Shown: positions 18,401 to 26,667 of the stretch, piece by piece
Position numbering within the stretch: the first letter of the stretch is position 1
How the letters are laid out: each line of letters begins with the position of its first letter
Translations under genes and position numbers: made by a program
The notes under the pieces: model-generated
What the model was told of the DNA's origin: nothing
Databases searched by the model: none
What the model saw: only the letters and a program-made list of their open reading frames with translations
Assembly (NCBI RefSeq): GCF_011046735.1
Contig: NZ_CP049258.1
Location: 2,374,001-2,438,000 of the forward strand
Length of the DNA: 64,000 nt
Reading direction: 5' to 3'
DNA from: Nordella sp. HKS 07
GTDB lineage: Bacteria; Pseudomonadota; Alphaproteobacteria; Rhizobiales; Aestuariivirgaceae

Positions 18401-19780
18401 TTACTTGCCGCGCTTCATTTCGGCCTGCACGGCGTCGACGACTTTCTGCAGCGCAACCTTGGGATCGGCTTCCTCGCCCTTGAGGTAGGTTTCCCAGATC
18501 GGCTTGCCGATCACGAACTGCTGCAAGCCGAAAATGTGGTTGTTGATGGCCTTGGCCTTGTCGAGCTGGCCACGCACCAGCGCCACGAAGTCCGGCATCC
18601 AGTCGGGCTTGTTGGTTTCCCATTCCGCATAGATCGACTTGTAGGGCGGCAGCTGGCCGGGATGGCTGGTCTCGGTGCCGGCGATCGAGTCCTTCCAGAT
18701 CTGCGGATCATAGGTGAGCGCCTTGATGTATTCGGCCGCCTTCTCCTTGTTCTGTCCGTATTTGAACAAGGCGCTGCCGGTGGTCCAGAACACCGTCGAA
18801 CCTGCGCCATTGGCGAATTTCGGCAGCGGCCCGAGATGCAGGGCCTTCTGGTCGTCCCAGTTCTGGGCCATGCGCAACGGCGCATTGAAGTACTTGGTGA
18901 AGTAGCCGACGCGCTGGGCGGCGAAGGCCACTTCGTCCGGCGTGCCGTTAACGCCGCCATCGGAGGCGCCTTCGAGCAGGATGTCGGGATGCGACACCGC
19001 CATGATGGCCTTCATCAACTTCAACGCCTCGACCGACGGCTCGCTGGTGAAGTCGAACAGGCCTTCGGAGGTGTAGACATCGGGGTTCATGCTGTGCGCC
19101 ATCGGCGCCAGCGAGCGCCAGCCATGCGAGTCGAAAGTGGCGCCGAAGGGAGCCGCTCCCGAGTCCATGATCTTCTTGGCGTTGGCCAGATGATCATCCC
19201 AGGTGGCGGGTGCTTGATCCGGCAGGCCGGCCTTGGTGGTGAGGCCCGAATGCCAGGAATTGCCGATCACGTCGAGGAAGAACGGCCAGCCATAGAGCTT
19301 GCCGTCGATCGTGTTCTCGGCCCGGATCGAGGGGATCATGTCGTCGATCACCTCTTTCGGAATATAGTCGTCCCACGGCTCGATGACGCCGGCTTCCTTC
19401 ATCGCCGACATTTCGACGAAAGGTGTCTGGCCGACATAGACGTCCCAGGTGCTTTCCTTGTTCTTGGCTTCGGCCACGAAGCGCTCGATGCCGAAGCCTT
19501 CGACCGGCGCGATCTGATAGTTGAGGCCGGGGAATTTCTCGTTCACCTTTGGAATGCTCGGGTGAAGATCCTCGATCCATTGATAGAAGGTGGGGGTCAG
19601 CGGACGGTTCTGCGCGCGCGCCGCACCGATGCCGCCTTTGGCGGCGGCACCGATGCCGGCGAGGCCGAGCCCCGCGACTAGGCTGCGCGTCAGGAATTCG
19701 CGCCGGTCGATGCGGCCCTGCCGCAGCTGCCGGACGAGCGCGTCCTGTAAAATATATTCCTCTTCCTTGCGTATCTTCAT
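18401..19780 (-). CDS. Sugar ABC transporter substrate-binding protein (family 1)
   Basis: A 459-aa periplasmic binding protein of the CUT1 importer. The N-terminus contains a Tat-like twin-arginine signal, DRREFLTRSLVAGLGLAG near residues 25-42, with a cleavage region near AARAQN. Binding-protein motifs follow, including YGWPFFLDVIGNSW. The unusually long leader before the twin arginine is common in rhizobial members. The sugar is not known; the divergent SDR gene upstream could encode a dehydrogenase for the imported sugar or polyol. Confidence 0.9.
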   Translation of the reverse strand: MKIRKEEEYILQDALVRQLRQGRIDRREFLTRSLVAGLGLAGIGAAAKGGIGAARAQNRPLTPTFYQWIEDLHPSIPKVNEKFPGLNYQIAPVEGFGIERFVAEAKNKESTWDVYVGQTPFVEMSAMKEAGVIEPWDDYIPKEVIDDMIPSIRAENTIDGKLYGWPFFLDVIGNSWHSGLTTKAGLPDQAPATWDDHLANAKKIMDSGAAPFGATFDSHGWRSLAPMAHSMNPDVYTSEGLFDFTSEPSVEALKLMKAIMAVSHPDILLEGASDGGVNGTPDEVAFAAQRVGYFTKYFNAPLRMAQNWDDQKALHLGPLPKFANGAGSTVFWTTGSALFKYGQNKEKAAEYIKALTYDPQIWKDSIAGTETSHPGQLPPYKSIYAEWETNKPDWMPDFVALVRGQLDKAKAINNHIFGLQQFVIGKPIWETYLKGEEADPKVALQKVVDAVQAEMKRGK

Positions 19781-20019
19781 TGTTTTCTCCCGGATGATTC
19801 AGCCCTTCAGGGCTGTCGTTTTATTTGGCAAACGCGATGGTCAGCGAGATTCTCCGTACCCGCAATAGCTGCCTTCGCTGAACCCTGGTTCCAGGCTGGG
19901 CGAAGGAGACTTGTCTGCACGTGTTCGGTGTCCTCCTCTTGAAGAGGTCTCGACAGGTCGGAAGCCCTAGATTATCAGATAAATTAAAGGTGCCAAGACA
20001 TCTCAACGAGGATTCGTCC

Positions 20020-20799
20020 ATGAATGTGCTCGATCGTTTCCGCCTGGATGGAAAGCGTCTCTTCATTACCGGCGGTAGCCGTGGATTCGGGCGGGCGATC
20101 GCGCTGGCGGCGGCGGAAGCGGGCGCCGATGTCATCCTGAACGGGCGCGATCCGGCCGCCTTGGCGAAGACCGCCGAGGAGGTTCGCGCGCGGGACCGGC
20201 AGGTTTGGACATTTCAGGGCGACATCGCCGATTCCGCTATCTGCGAGGATATTTGCCGCCGTGTGCTGGCCGAGGCGGGCCCCGTCGACATTCTGGTCAA
20301 TAATGTCGGCGGACGCAATCTCGCCTCGAAGATCGAGGAGACTTCGCTCGCCGATTGGCAGAAGGGCGTCGATCTCAACCTGACGCATTGCTTCATCTGC
20401 ACCAAGATGATCGGTGCAGAGATGCTCAAGCGTGGCAAGGGCCGTGTCATCAACATCGCCTCGATCAGCGGCATGATCGCCAATCGCGGCATTGGCGGGC
20501 GGCATTACGAGACGACCAAGGCGGCGGTGATCCACTTCACCCGCGCCACCGCAGCCGACTGGGCGCCGCGCGGCGTCACCGTCAACGCCATCTGCCCCGG
20601 CCTGTTCATGACCGAGCCCAATCTCGCCTGGTCGAAGACACACCCCGAGGTCATCGCGACCTTCGTGCGCGCCGTGCCGATGGGTCGCACCGGCGAGCCC
20701 GAGGAGATCGGCCCGCTCGCCGTCTATCTCGCCTCCGATGCCTCGAGCTACGTCACCGGCGCCAGCTTCGTGATCGACGGCGGCTACACGCTGTGGTGA
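20020..20799 (+). CDS. Short-chain dehydrogenase/reductase
   Basis: A 259-aa classical SDR. The cofactor motif is TGGSRGFGRA at about residues 17-26, NNVG near 92, the catalytic serine in ASISG near 146, and YxxxK as YETTK near 163. The start ATG at 20020 has GAGGA eight bases upstream; the open frame before it is unlike the family. It is transcribed divergently from the sugar importer and may act on its substrate, but the substrate is unproved. Confidence 0.9.
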   Translation: MNVLDRFRLDGKRLFITGGSRGFGRAIALAAAEAGADVILNGRDPAALAKTAEEVRARDRQVWTFQGDIADSAICEDICRRVLAEAGPVDILVNNVGGRNLASKIEETSLADWQKGVDLNLTHCFICTKMIGAEMLKRGKGRVINIASISGMIANRGIGGRHYETTKAAVIHFTRATAADWAPRGVTVNAICPGLFMTEPNLAWSKTHPEVIATFVRAVPMGRTGEPEEIGPLAVYLASDASSYVTGASFVIDGGYTLW

Positions 20800-20805
20800 C
20801 CGTTG

Positions 20806-20850
20806 CTCCCTCCCCGGAACGGGGAGGGTGGCGCGCAGCGCCGGGTGGGG
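20806..20850 (+). repeat. Palindromic repeat, family 3, copy 2
   Basis: This copy has the same CTCCCTCCCC...GGGGAGGG and GGCGCGCAGCGCC...GGGTGGGG blocks as at 16412. It ends three bases before the stop codon of the DUF559 gene remnant. Confidence 0.85.
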
Positions 20851-20853
20851 CAA

Positions 20854-21203
20854 CTAAGCGAAGGGGTTTTCCCCTTGCAGAAACGCCCAGACCGTGTCGG
20901 CCGCTGCATCGGGATCCTGATTGACGTCGGCATTCCATAAGCGCGGTAGCCTTTAGCGCGAAAGTGCGCGTCCCGCTTTTCATCACGGGCGCGGCCGCGA
21001 TCTTCGCCATGCTGGCTGCCATCGACCTCCACGATCGGCTTGTGCGACTTGCACACGAAGTCGAGAACATAGCCATCGATCGGCGCTTGCCGGCGAAAGT
21101 GATAGCCCTTGCCGCGCCACGTCCTGAGCCTGACCCAGAGCTTCACTTCCTCGGGTGTCATCGCCTTTCGCAGCGATCGAGCAAACGCGATACGATTGTC
21201 CAT
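20854..21203 (-). pseudogene. DUF559 (Vsr-like nuclease fold) gene with frameshift
   Basis: The first frame reads MDNRIAFARSLRKAMTPEEV, then FRRQAPIDGYVLDFVC and VEVDGSQHG, the conserved core of DUF559 proteins related to very-short-patch-repair nucleases (PD-(D/E)XK fold). After GYRA the family sequence switches to another frame reading RLWNADVNQDPD and ending at TAG, 20854-20856, with the expected C-terminus WAFLQGENPFA. The change lies in a CGCGC run near 20944, consistent with loss of about seven bases. In the first frame translation runs on through the neighbouring repeat. Family-3 repeats flank it on both sides. A sequencing error is possible. Confidence 0.75.
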
Positions 21204-21252
21204 GGGCCGTCCCGGCTGAACCTTATTAACGCTAGTCCGGGAACTGGAACGT

Positions 21253-21377
21253 GGAAAGACCCCACCCGGCTCGCTTCGCTCGCCACCCTCCCCACGCTTC
21301 GCGCGAGGAGAGAGGATCGTACATATCTTCTCCCTACCCGTTCTTAACGGGGAGGGTGGCGCGCAGCGCCGGGTGGG
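21253..21377. repeat. Palindromic repeats, family 3, one reverse and one forward copy
   Basis: A reverse partial copy (GACCCCACCCGG...CCACCCTCCCC, 21253-21293) and a forward full copy (CTCCCTACCCG...GCGCAGCGCCGGGTGGGG, 21329-21377) lie within 125 bases, upstream of the DUF559 start and just after the amidase stop. Confidence 0.8.
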
Positions 21378-21386
21378 GACAGTCCC

Positions 21387-22859
21387 CTACAACTTGCACT
21401 GCTTGTACGTGTCCATCCACGGACGCAGACGCTCGAAGGTGGCGCTGGCGGCGAAGACGTCTTCATCGGCATAGCGCCGGCCGACGATCTGCAGGCCAAC
21501 CGGCAGGCCGTTTGACGCGAGGCCCGCCGGGACTGTCGCCGCCGGATAGCCGATGAAATTGATGAGGAAGGTCATGCACCAGCCGATCAGCCGGTTGATC
21601 TCCTCGCCTTCGACTTCCTTCGGCCCTACCGTATTGCCGTCCGACGCATTGTCGACGGCGAGGCAGGAAAGCGTCGGCGACACCAGATAGTCGTAACGGT
21701 CGAGCACCTTGCGCAGCGCGTCGAAGACGTCGGAGCGCATGATCTCGTCTTCTATATGCTCTGGTACCGTCAGCCGGCGGCCGATCTCGTCCCAGTGCCA
21801 GAATTCCGGCGGGAAGTCGCCGTGATGGTCGCGCTTGAGATCGATGCCTTCGCGCTTGAAGCCTTCCAATGCCGCCACCTGCTTGGGCGCGATGAGCCGG
21901 CACCACATGTCGCTTAAAGTCCGGTGCGAATGCGGGATGTCGATCTTCACCTCCTCGACATGGGCGCCCGCCTCTTCGAAAGCCTGGACCGCCTTGTCGA
22001 CCACGGCGACGACGCGCCGGTCGACCGGGAAGATGCCGTAGTCGCGCGTATAGGCGATCTTCTTGCCGGCGATCGAGCGCTTGAGCGCGCCCATGAAATC
22101 GACCGTGCCTTCGAGGCAATAGGGATCGCGCGAATCGTAGCCCTGCAGCGCGCTCATCGCCAGCGCGCTGTCCTCGACGGTGCGGGTGATCGGGCCTTCG
22201 AAGATGAAGGGGATGTTTCCGCCAAAGGCATCGGGCCGCGTCACCAGCGGCACGCGCCCGAAAGCCGGCTTGTAGCCGAAGACGCCACACCAGGAGGCCG
22301 GGATGCGGATGGAGCCGCCGCCATCGGTGCCTTCGCACAGAGGCAGGAGGCCCGCCGCCACCGCACCTGCAGCACCACCCGACGAGCCGCCGGTATTCTT
22401 CGACAGATCGAAGGGGTTCTTCGAGGCGCCGAAGAGATAGTTGTCGCAGGTTCCGCGGAAGCCGAAGACCGGGCTGTTGGTCTTGCCGACCATGACGGCG
22501 CCGGCCTTCTCCATCCGCTCGGTGAACATGCAGGAGGTGTTGACGACGTAATTCTTGAGCGCCCGTATGCCGCCGAAAGTGGTGACCCAGCCGGGCTTGA
22601 AGTCGAAGCAGTCCTTCATGGCGATCGGCACGCCATGGAGGGGACCGACCGCGTCGCCGCGCATGAGGGCTGCTTCCGCCGCCTTGGCGGCCTTGCGCGC
22701 GTCTTCATAGCCGAAGATGACGAGCGCATTGATCTTCGGATTGTGCGTTTCGATGCGCTTGATGGCGGCGTCCACCACTTCAACGGGCGATATCTGCTTG
22801 GCGCGGATTCGCTTCGCCAGGCTCGCCGCCGATTCGGTTATTGCAAGATCCTCGCTCAT
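21387..22859 (-). CDS. Amidase-signature family amidohydrolase
   Basis: A 490-aa amidase-signature enzyme. The Ser-cisSer-Lys triad can be placed at Lys82 (GVPIAMKDCFD), Ser159 in TGGSSGGAAG and Ser183 in GTDGGGSIR. Such enzymes hydrolyse diverse amides; the substrate is not predictable. It does not sit in a gatCAB context, so it is not GatA. It is the downstream partner of no obvious operon, with cutC starting further upstream on the same strand (gap of 14 bases), so the two may be co-transcribed. Confidence 0.9.
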   Translation of the reverse strand: MSEDLAITESAASLAKRIRAKQISPVEVVDAAIKRIETHNPKINALVIFGYEDARKAAKAAEAALMRGDAVGPLHGVPIAMKDCFDFKPGWVTTFGGIRALKNYVVNTSCMFTERMEKAGAVMVGKTNSPVFGFRGTCDNYLFGASKNPFDLSKNTGGSSGGAAGAVAAGLLPLCEGTDGGGSIRIPASWCGVFGYKPAFGRVPLVTRPDAFGGNIPFIFEGPITRTVEDSALAMSALQGYDSRDPYCLEGTVDFMGALKRSIAGKKIAYTRDYGIFPVDRRVVAVVDKAVQAFEEAGAHVEEVKIDIPHSHRTLSDMWCRLIAPKQVAALEGFKREGIDLKRDHHGDFPPEFWHWDEIGRRLTVPEHIEDEIMRSDVFDALRKVLDRYDYLVSPTLSCLAVDNASDGNTVGPKEVEGEEINRLIGWCMTFLINFIGYPAATVPAGLASNGLPVGLQIVGRRYADEDVFAASATFERLRPWMDTYKQCKL

Positions 22860-22873
22860 GGGCCCTTTCCTCC

Positions 22874-23611
22874 TCAGCCTGTTGTGTTCTTCATCACCGT
22901 GCGGATGATCTGGCCTGAGGTGACGAGACGGTCGAATTCGGGCGGGCGCAGCTCGCCGCCCATGAAGACGTGATCGCGGCGGAAGCGCATGCCGCCGGGT
23001 TCAGCGGTGAGTGCGGCGAAATGCGTCTCCTTCGGATGCGCCGCCTGGACTATGCGACCCGCATTGCGCGGCGTGATGCCGCCGCCCGGCATGATGATGA
23101 TGCGCTCGCCGGCGCGCTTGATGAGTTCCGAAATGAGCGGGAGGCCTTCCAGTACGCTAGCCTCCTGACCCGATGTCAGAATGCGGTCGACACCGAGGCT
23201 GATCAGCGTCTCGAGCGCCGCGAAAGGATCGCGCGCCATGTCGAAGGCGCGGTGGAAGGTGACGGACAAGGGACGCGCCAGAGCGATCAGTGCCCGCGTC
23301 CGCTCGGCGTCGACGTCGCCTTCCGCGGTGAGAAGGCCGATGACGACGCCGTCCGCGCCCTCCTGCCTGGCGGCGGCAATGTCGGTCTGCATGATCGCAT
23401 ATTCGTCATCGTCGAACAGGAAGTCGCCGCCGCGTGGCCGGATGATCACATGGATGCCGATGCCGGTGACGCGCCGCGCCGCCCGGATGAGGCCGAGGCT
23501 CGGCGTGGTGCCGCCTTCGAGAAGATTGGCGCAGAGCTCGGCGCGATGGGCGCCCGCTTCCTTCGCGGCGCGCACGCCTGCCACCGAATCCACACAGATC
23601 TCGTAGATCAC
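22874..23611 (-). CDS. cutC: CutC family protein
   Basis: A 245-aa TIM-barrel protein that starts with IYEICVDSVAGVRAAKEAGAH, followed by AELCANLLEGGTTPSLG and, later, VTFHRAFDMARDP and LTSGQEASVLEG, all CutC motifs. CutC was named for copper homeostasis in Escherichia coli, but the biochemical role is still uncertain. It lies directly upstream of the amidase gene on the same strand. Confidence 0.92.
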   Translation of the reverse strand: MIYEICVDSVAGVRAAKEAGAHRAELCANLLEGGTTPSLGLIRAARRVTGIGIHVIIRPRGGDFLFDDDEYAIMQTDIAAARQEGADGVVIGLLTAEGDVDAERTRALIALARPLSVTFHRAFDMARDPFAALETLISLGVDRILTSGQEASVLEGLPLISELIKRAGERIIIMPGGGITPRNAGRIVQAAHPKETHFAALTAEPGGMRFRRDHVFMGGELRPPEFDRLVTSGQIIRTVMKNTTG

Positions 23612-23715
23612 CCAGAAGCCCCCACATCACGGCAGGTTGACTCGCTGCGTATTGAGCGCACAAGCGCGTGCGTTTTTCAAGAGAGAGCGGGAAAAGGCTC
23701 GCTTACATATATCTG

Positions 23716-23763
23716 GAGCGCTTCCTTGTCGCGAAAGTCGAGCAACTTTCGCGGGAAACGCTC
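23716..23763. repeat. Nested hairpin, family 2 variant, at the carboxypeptidase stop
   Basis: Outer arms GAGCGCTTCC / GGAAACGCTC enclose an inner GCGAAAGT / ACTTTCGC stem. The geometry and the AAAGT...ACTTT core match family 2 (3534, 8360, 62733). It touches the stop codon of the minus-strand carboxypeptidase gene and may end its transcript. Confidence 0.75.
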
Positions 23764-25031
23764 TAGTTTTTCTTGCGCTTTTTCTTCTTCGGCGGGCTGG
23801 TGTTTTCCTGCGCCGCGGCGGGCTGGATTCGCTCTTCGGTTGCACGCGCCAGCGCGGCAATCGAGGCGAAGTTCTCCGGCGTCATCACTTCGCAATAGCC
23901 ATTCGGCTTCTGGCGGGCCGCCGAGCACACCGTAAGCGAGGCGTTCTGATCGAGATTCCATACCATGGCGTTGTAGCCATTGGCGCCGGGAACGCGCACC
24001 ACGCCGCTGGTCGAGTTGTCGACCATGTCGCGCACGCCAAGCAGGCGGCCGCGCAGCGCCATGTCGGCGGTTTCCGGCTTGTCATAGGAGCCGAAAGATA
24101 CGCCCCAGCCGGTGAGGCCCGAGGCCTTGGCGACGGCGGTGGGCTTGCCCTTGCATACGGTCTGCGTGAGATCGACCGGCACCAGCGCGCCGAGTTCGTC
24201 GTTGGCGATCTGGTTGATGCGCATCTGCTGCGGCTGCGGCGGCTTGGCGAATCCAGCCGTCAGCAGCATTTCGGCGAGATCGGCGCGCGCCTTGCCGCCC
24301 GGCGCGCCGAGCACGACGGCGATGAGCTTGCGGCCGTTCTCGCTCGCCGAGGCCGCGAGGTTGAAACCGGAATTGCACACGAAGCCGGTCTTCATGCCGT
24401 CGGCCGTCTTCATCTGGCGCAACAGGCTATTGCGGTTGCGCAATTGCCGTTTGCCAAGGCTCACATGGTCTTGCGAGAAATAATGCGCGCGCTCGGGGTA
24501 ATCACGCAGGATGGCGGAAGCGAGCACGCCGATATCGCGGGCACTCGTTACCTGACGCGGATCGAACAGGCCGTTCGGATTGGCGTAGTGCGTCGCCGTC
24601 ATGCCAAGGCGACGGGCCTCGGCATTCATCAGCTTCACGAATTCGGGATAAGTGCCGCTCGCACCTTCCGCCAGGACATAGGCCATATCGTTGGCGGAAT
24701 AGACGAGCAGCATCTGCAAGGCGAGATCGACGGTGATCGTCGACCCCGGCCGCATGCCCACCTTGCTCGCCGGCTGTTTCGAGGCAAGCTCGGACACAGT
24801 GAGCTTCTGGTCGAGCTGCATCTCGCCGCGCTTCAGTTTCTCATAGACGACATAGGCGGTCATCATCTTGGTGAGGGAGGCGGGATACCAGGGTTCCCCG
24901 GCGCGATCCTGTGAGATAACTTCGCCGGTGGCGGCGTCAAGAACCAATGAGGGGCCGGCGAGGGCCGGCGTCGCGGCGAGGCTGCCCGCAATGACCAGAC
25001 TCAGGGCCTTGAGACGTAACCGTGCCGCCAC
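23763..25031 (-). CDS. D-alanyl-D-alanine carboxypeptidase (low-molecular-weight PBP)
   Basis: A 422-aa penicillin-binding protein of the S11 family that trims the terminal D-Ala of peptidoglycan stem peptides in the periplasm. A signal peptide ends near ATPALAG, residue 26. The active-site motifs are SLTK (Ser52, Lys55), SAN (112-114) and KTGF near residue 212. The C-terminus is longer than the catalytic domain and ends in a lysine-rich run (PPKKKKRKKN), perhaps for membrane or wall contact. Confidence 0.92.
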   Translation of the reverse strand: MAARLRLKALSLVIAGSLAATPALAGPSLVLDAATGEVISQDRAGEPWYPASLTKMMTAYVVYEKLKRGEMQLDQKLTVSELASKQPASKVGMRPGSTITVDLALQMLLVYSANDMAYVLAEGASGTYPEFVKLMNAEARRLGMTATHYANPNGLFDPRQVTSARDIGVLASAILRDYPERAHYFSQDHVSLGKRQLRNRNSLLRQMKTADGMKTGFVCNSGFNLAASASENGRKLIAVVLGAPGGKARADLAEMLLTAGFAKPPQPQQMRINQIANDELGALVPVDLTQTVCKGKPTAVAKASGLTGWGVSFGSYDKPETADMALRGRLLGVRDMVDNSTSGVVRVPGANGYNAMVWNLDQNASLTVCSAARQKPNGYCEVMTPENFASIAALARATEERIQPAAAQENTSPPKKKKRKKN

Positions 25032-25198
25032 AATGTCTTCCTTCTCAATCCTGAATGCCCCGTCTTATCAGCCGAACTACCTCAGCCGGAGACGAAGATC
25101 AACCCAAAGCCTGTTCGAGACTATTCCCGCGAAGCGTTAGCTTATGTTCGAATTTTGTCGAGATTGAGTAAACTAGCGAGGTCGGCGGCGAGAGTTTT

Positions 25199-25220
25199 GG
25201 CCGCCCCGTGCGGGGCGGCC
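25199..25220. terminator. Strong GC stem between polyamine operon and carboxypeptidase gene
   Basis: A perfect 10-bp stem GGCCGCCCCG / CGGGGCGGCC with a two-base loop lies eleven bases after the stop of the polyamine dehydrogenase gene. No U-tract follows on that strand, so intrinsic termination is uncertain. Confidence 0.4.
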
Positions 25221-25230
25221 ATGCGCATCG

Positions 25231-26526
25231 TCAGGCGCGGCGTCGCTGTATCGCAGCCACGGGTGCGGGGATATCGTCCGCGCCCGTCGTTTCGTTCAGC
25301 GCCCGGTCGCCGGCCGCGTCCTTGATCCGGGTTGGGAGTCCCATCTCGTCGAGTAGCGCGAGGAAAGGCCGCGGCGGCAGTTCCTCAATATTCGCCATCT
25401 TGCCGACGTCCCAGTCGCCTCTGGCGATCAGGATCGCCGCCGCCGCCGCCGGCACGCCTGCCGTGTAGGAGATCGCCTGGCTGCCGACCTCGCGATAGGC
25501 GTCGGCGTGATCGGCGACATTGTAGATGAACATCTCGCGCGGCTGGCCGTCCTTGACGCCCTTCACCAGATCGCCGATGCAGGTCTTGCCCGTGTAACCG
25601 GGCGCCAGCGACGAGGGATCGGGCAGCACCGCCTTCACCACCTTCAGCGGCACCACGCTCTGGCCTTCCGCCGTCGTCACCGGCTGTTCCGAAAGCAGGC
25701 CCAGCGACTTCAACACGTTGAACACGGTGATGTAGCGCTCACCGAAGCCCATCCAGAAACGGATGTCCGGAACATCGAGGGTGCGCGACAGCGAATGGAT
25801 CTCGTCATGTCCGGTCATATAGGTGATGCGCTTGCCGACCACCGGCAAGTCCCATTCCTCGGCGACCTCGAACATCGCGTTCGCCGTCCATTGCCGGTTC
25901 TGCCACGACCAGACCTGGCCGGTGAATTCGCGGAAATTGATCTCGGGATCGAAGTTCGTGGCGAAATAGCGCCCGTGGTCGCCGGCATTCACGTCGATGA
26001 TGTCGATCGAATCGATCCGGTCGAAATACTCGTCATGCGCGAGCCTGGCATAGGCGTTGACCACGCCGGGGTCGAAGCCCGCGCCCAGCAATGCGGTGAC
26101 GCCGAGAGATGCGCATTCGTCGCGGCGCTTCCATTCGTAGTTGCCGTACCAGGGCGGCGTCTCGCAGATCTTCCGCGGGTCCTCGTGGATGGCGGTGTCG
26201 ATATAGGCGGCCCCGGTGGCGAGACAGGCCGACAGCACCGACATGTTGAGGAAGGCCGAACCCACATTGATGACGATCTGGCTGCTGGTATCGCGGATGA
26301 GCTGCGCGGTCTTCTCGATATCGAGCGCGTCGAGCGCATGCGCGGTGAGACGGCGGCCGGTCACGGCATTGCGCTTCTCATGCACGGAGCGGATGATCGC
26401 CTCGCATTTGCCGATGGTGCGCGAGGCGATATGAATATTGCCCAGGAGATCGTTGTACTGCGCGCATTTATGCGCGACCACCTGTGCCACGCCGCCGGCG
26501 CCAATGATGAGAACATTCTTCTTCAT
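25231..26526 (-). CDS. Carboxynorspermidine/carboxyspermidine dehydrogenase (saccharopine dehydrogenase family)
   Basis: A 431-aa NAD(P)-dependent enzyme that starts MKKNVLIIGAGGVAQVVAHKC, a Rossmann motif at residues 4-15. It belongs to the saccharopine-dehydrogenase superfamily and, next to nspC, is expected to condense aspartate semialdehyde with a diamine to carboxy(nor)spermidine. The ATG at 26526 was preferred to an upstream start in the same frame because the upstream extension is not family sequence and overlaps a hairpin repeat. It is the last gene of the operon with the decarboxylase. Confidence 0.9.
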   Translation of the reverse strand: MKKNVLIIGAGGVAQVVAHKCAQYNDLLGNIHIASRTIGKCEAIIRSVHEKRNAVTGRRLTAHALDALDIEKTAQLIRDTSSQIVINVGSAFLNMSVLSACLATGAAYIDTAIHEDPRKICETPPWYGNYEWKRRDECASLGVTALLGAGFDPGVVNAYARLAHDEYFDRIDSIDIIDVNAGDHGRYFATNFDPEINFREFTGQVWSWQNRQWTANAMFEVAEEWDLPVVGKRITYMTGHDEIHSLSRTLDVPDIRFWMGFGERYITVFNVLKSLGLLSEQPVTTAEGQSVVPLKVVKAVLPDPSSLAPGYTGKTCIGDLVKGVKDGQPREMFIYNVADHADAYREVGSQAISYTAGVPAAAAAILIARGDWDVGKMANIEELPPRPFLALLDEMGLPTRIKDAAGDRALNETTGADDIPAPVAAIQRRRA

Positions 26527-26550
26527 TTCGTTAGGGTGCTTCCTTTCGTA

Positions 26551-26585
26551 GATCACGATTGAGTCCAAACTCATGAACGTGATCG
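26551..26585. repeat. GATCAC-type hairpin, family 1 second module
   Basis: GATCACG...CGTGATC arms enclose TTGAGT / ACTCAT around a CCAA loop. The outer sequence matches the second module of the composite repeats at 124-172 and 37822-37870. It lies just upstream of the carboxynorspermidine dehydrogenase start. Confidence 0.65.
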
Positions 26586-26667
26586 CTTCCAATATCCTAG
26601 CGCCGGGTTGTTGCGATAAACCGGTGTCTGCCTTTTCGCCTCCCGCACTAGGGGTTCAATGAGGGTC

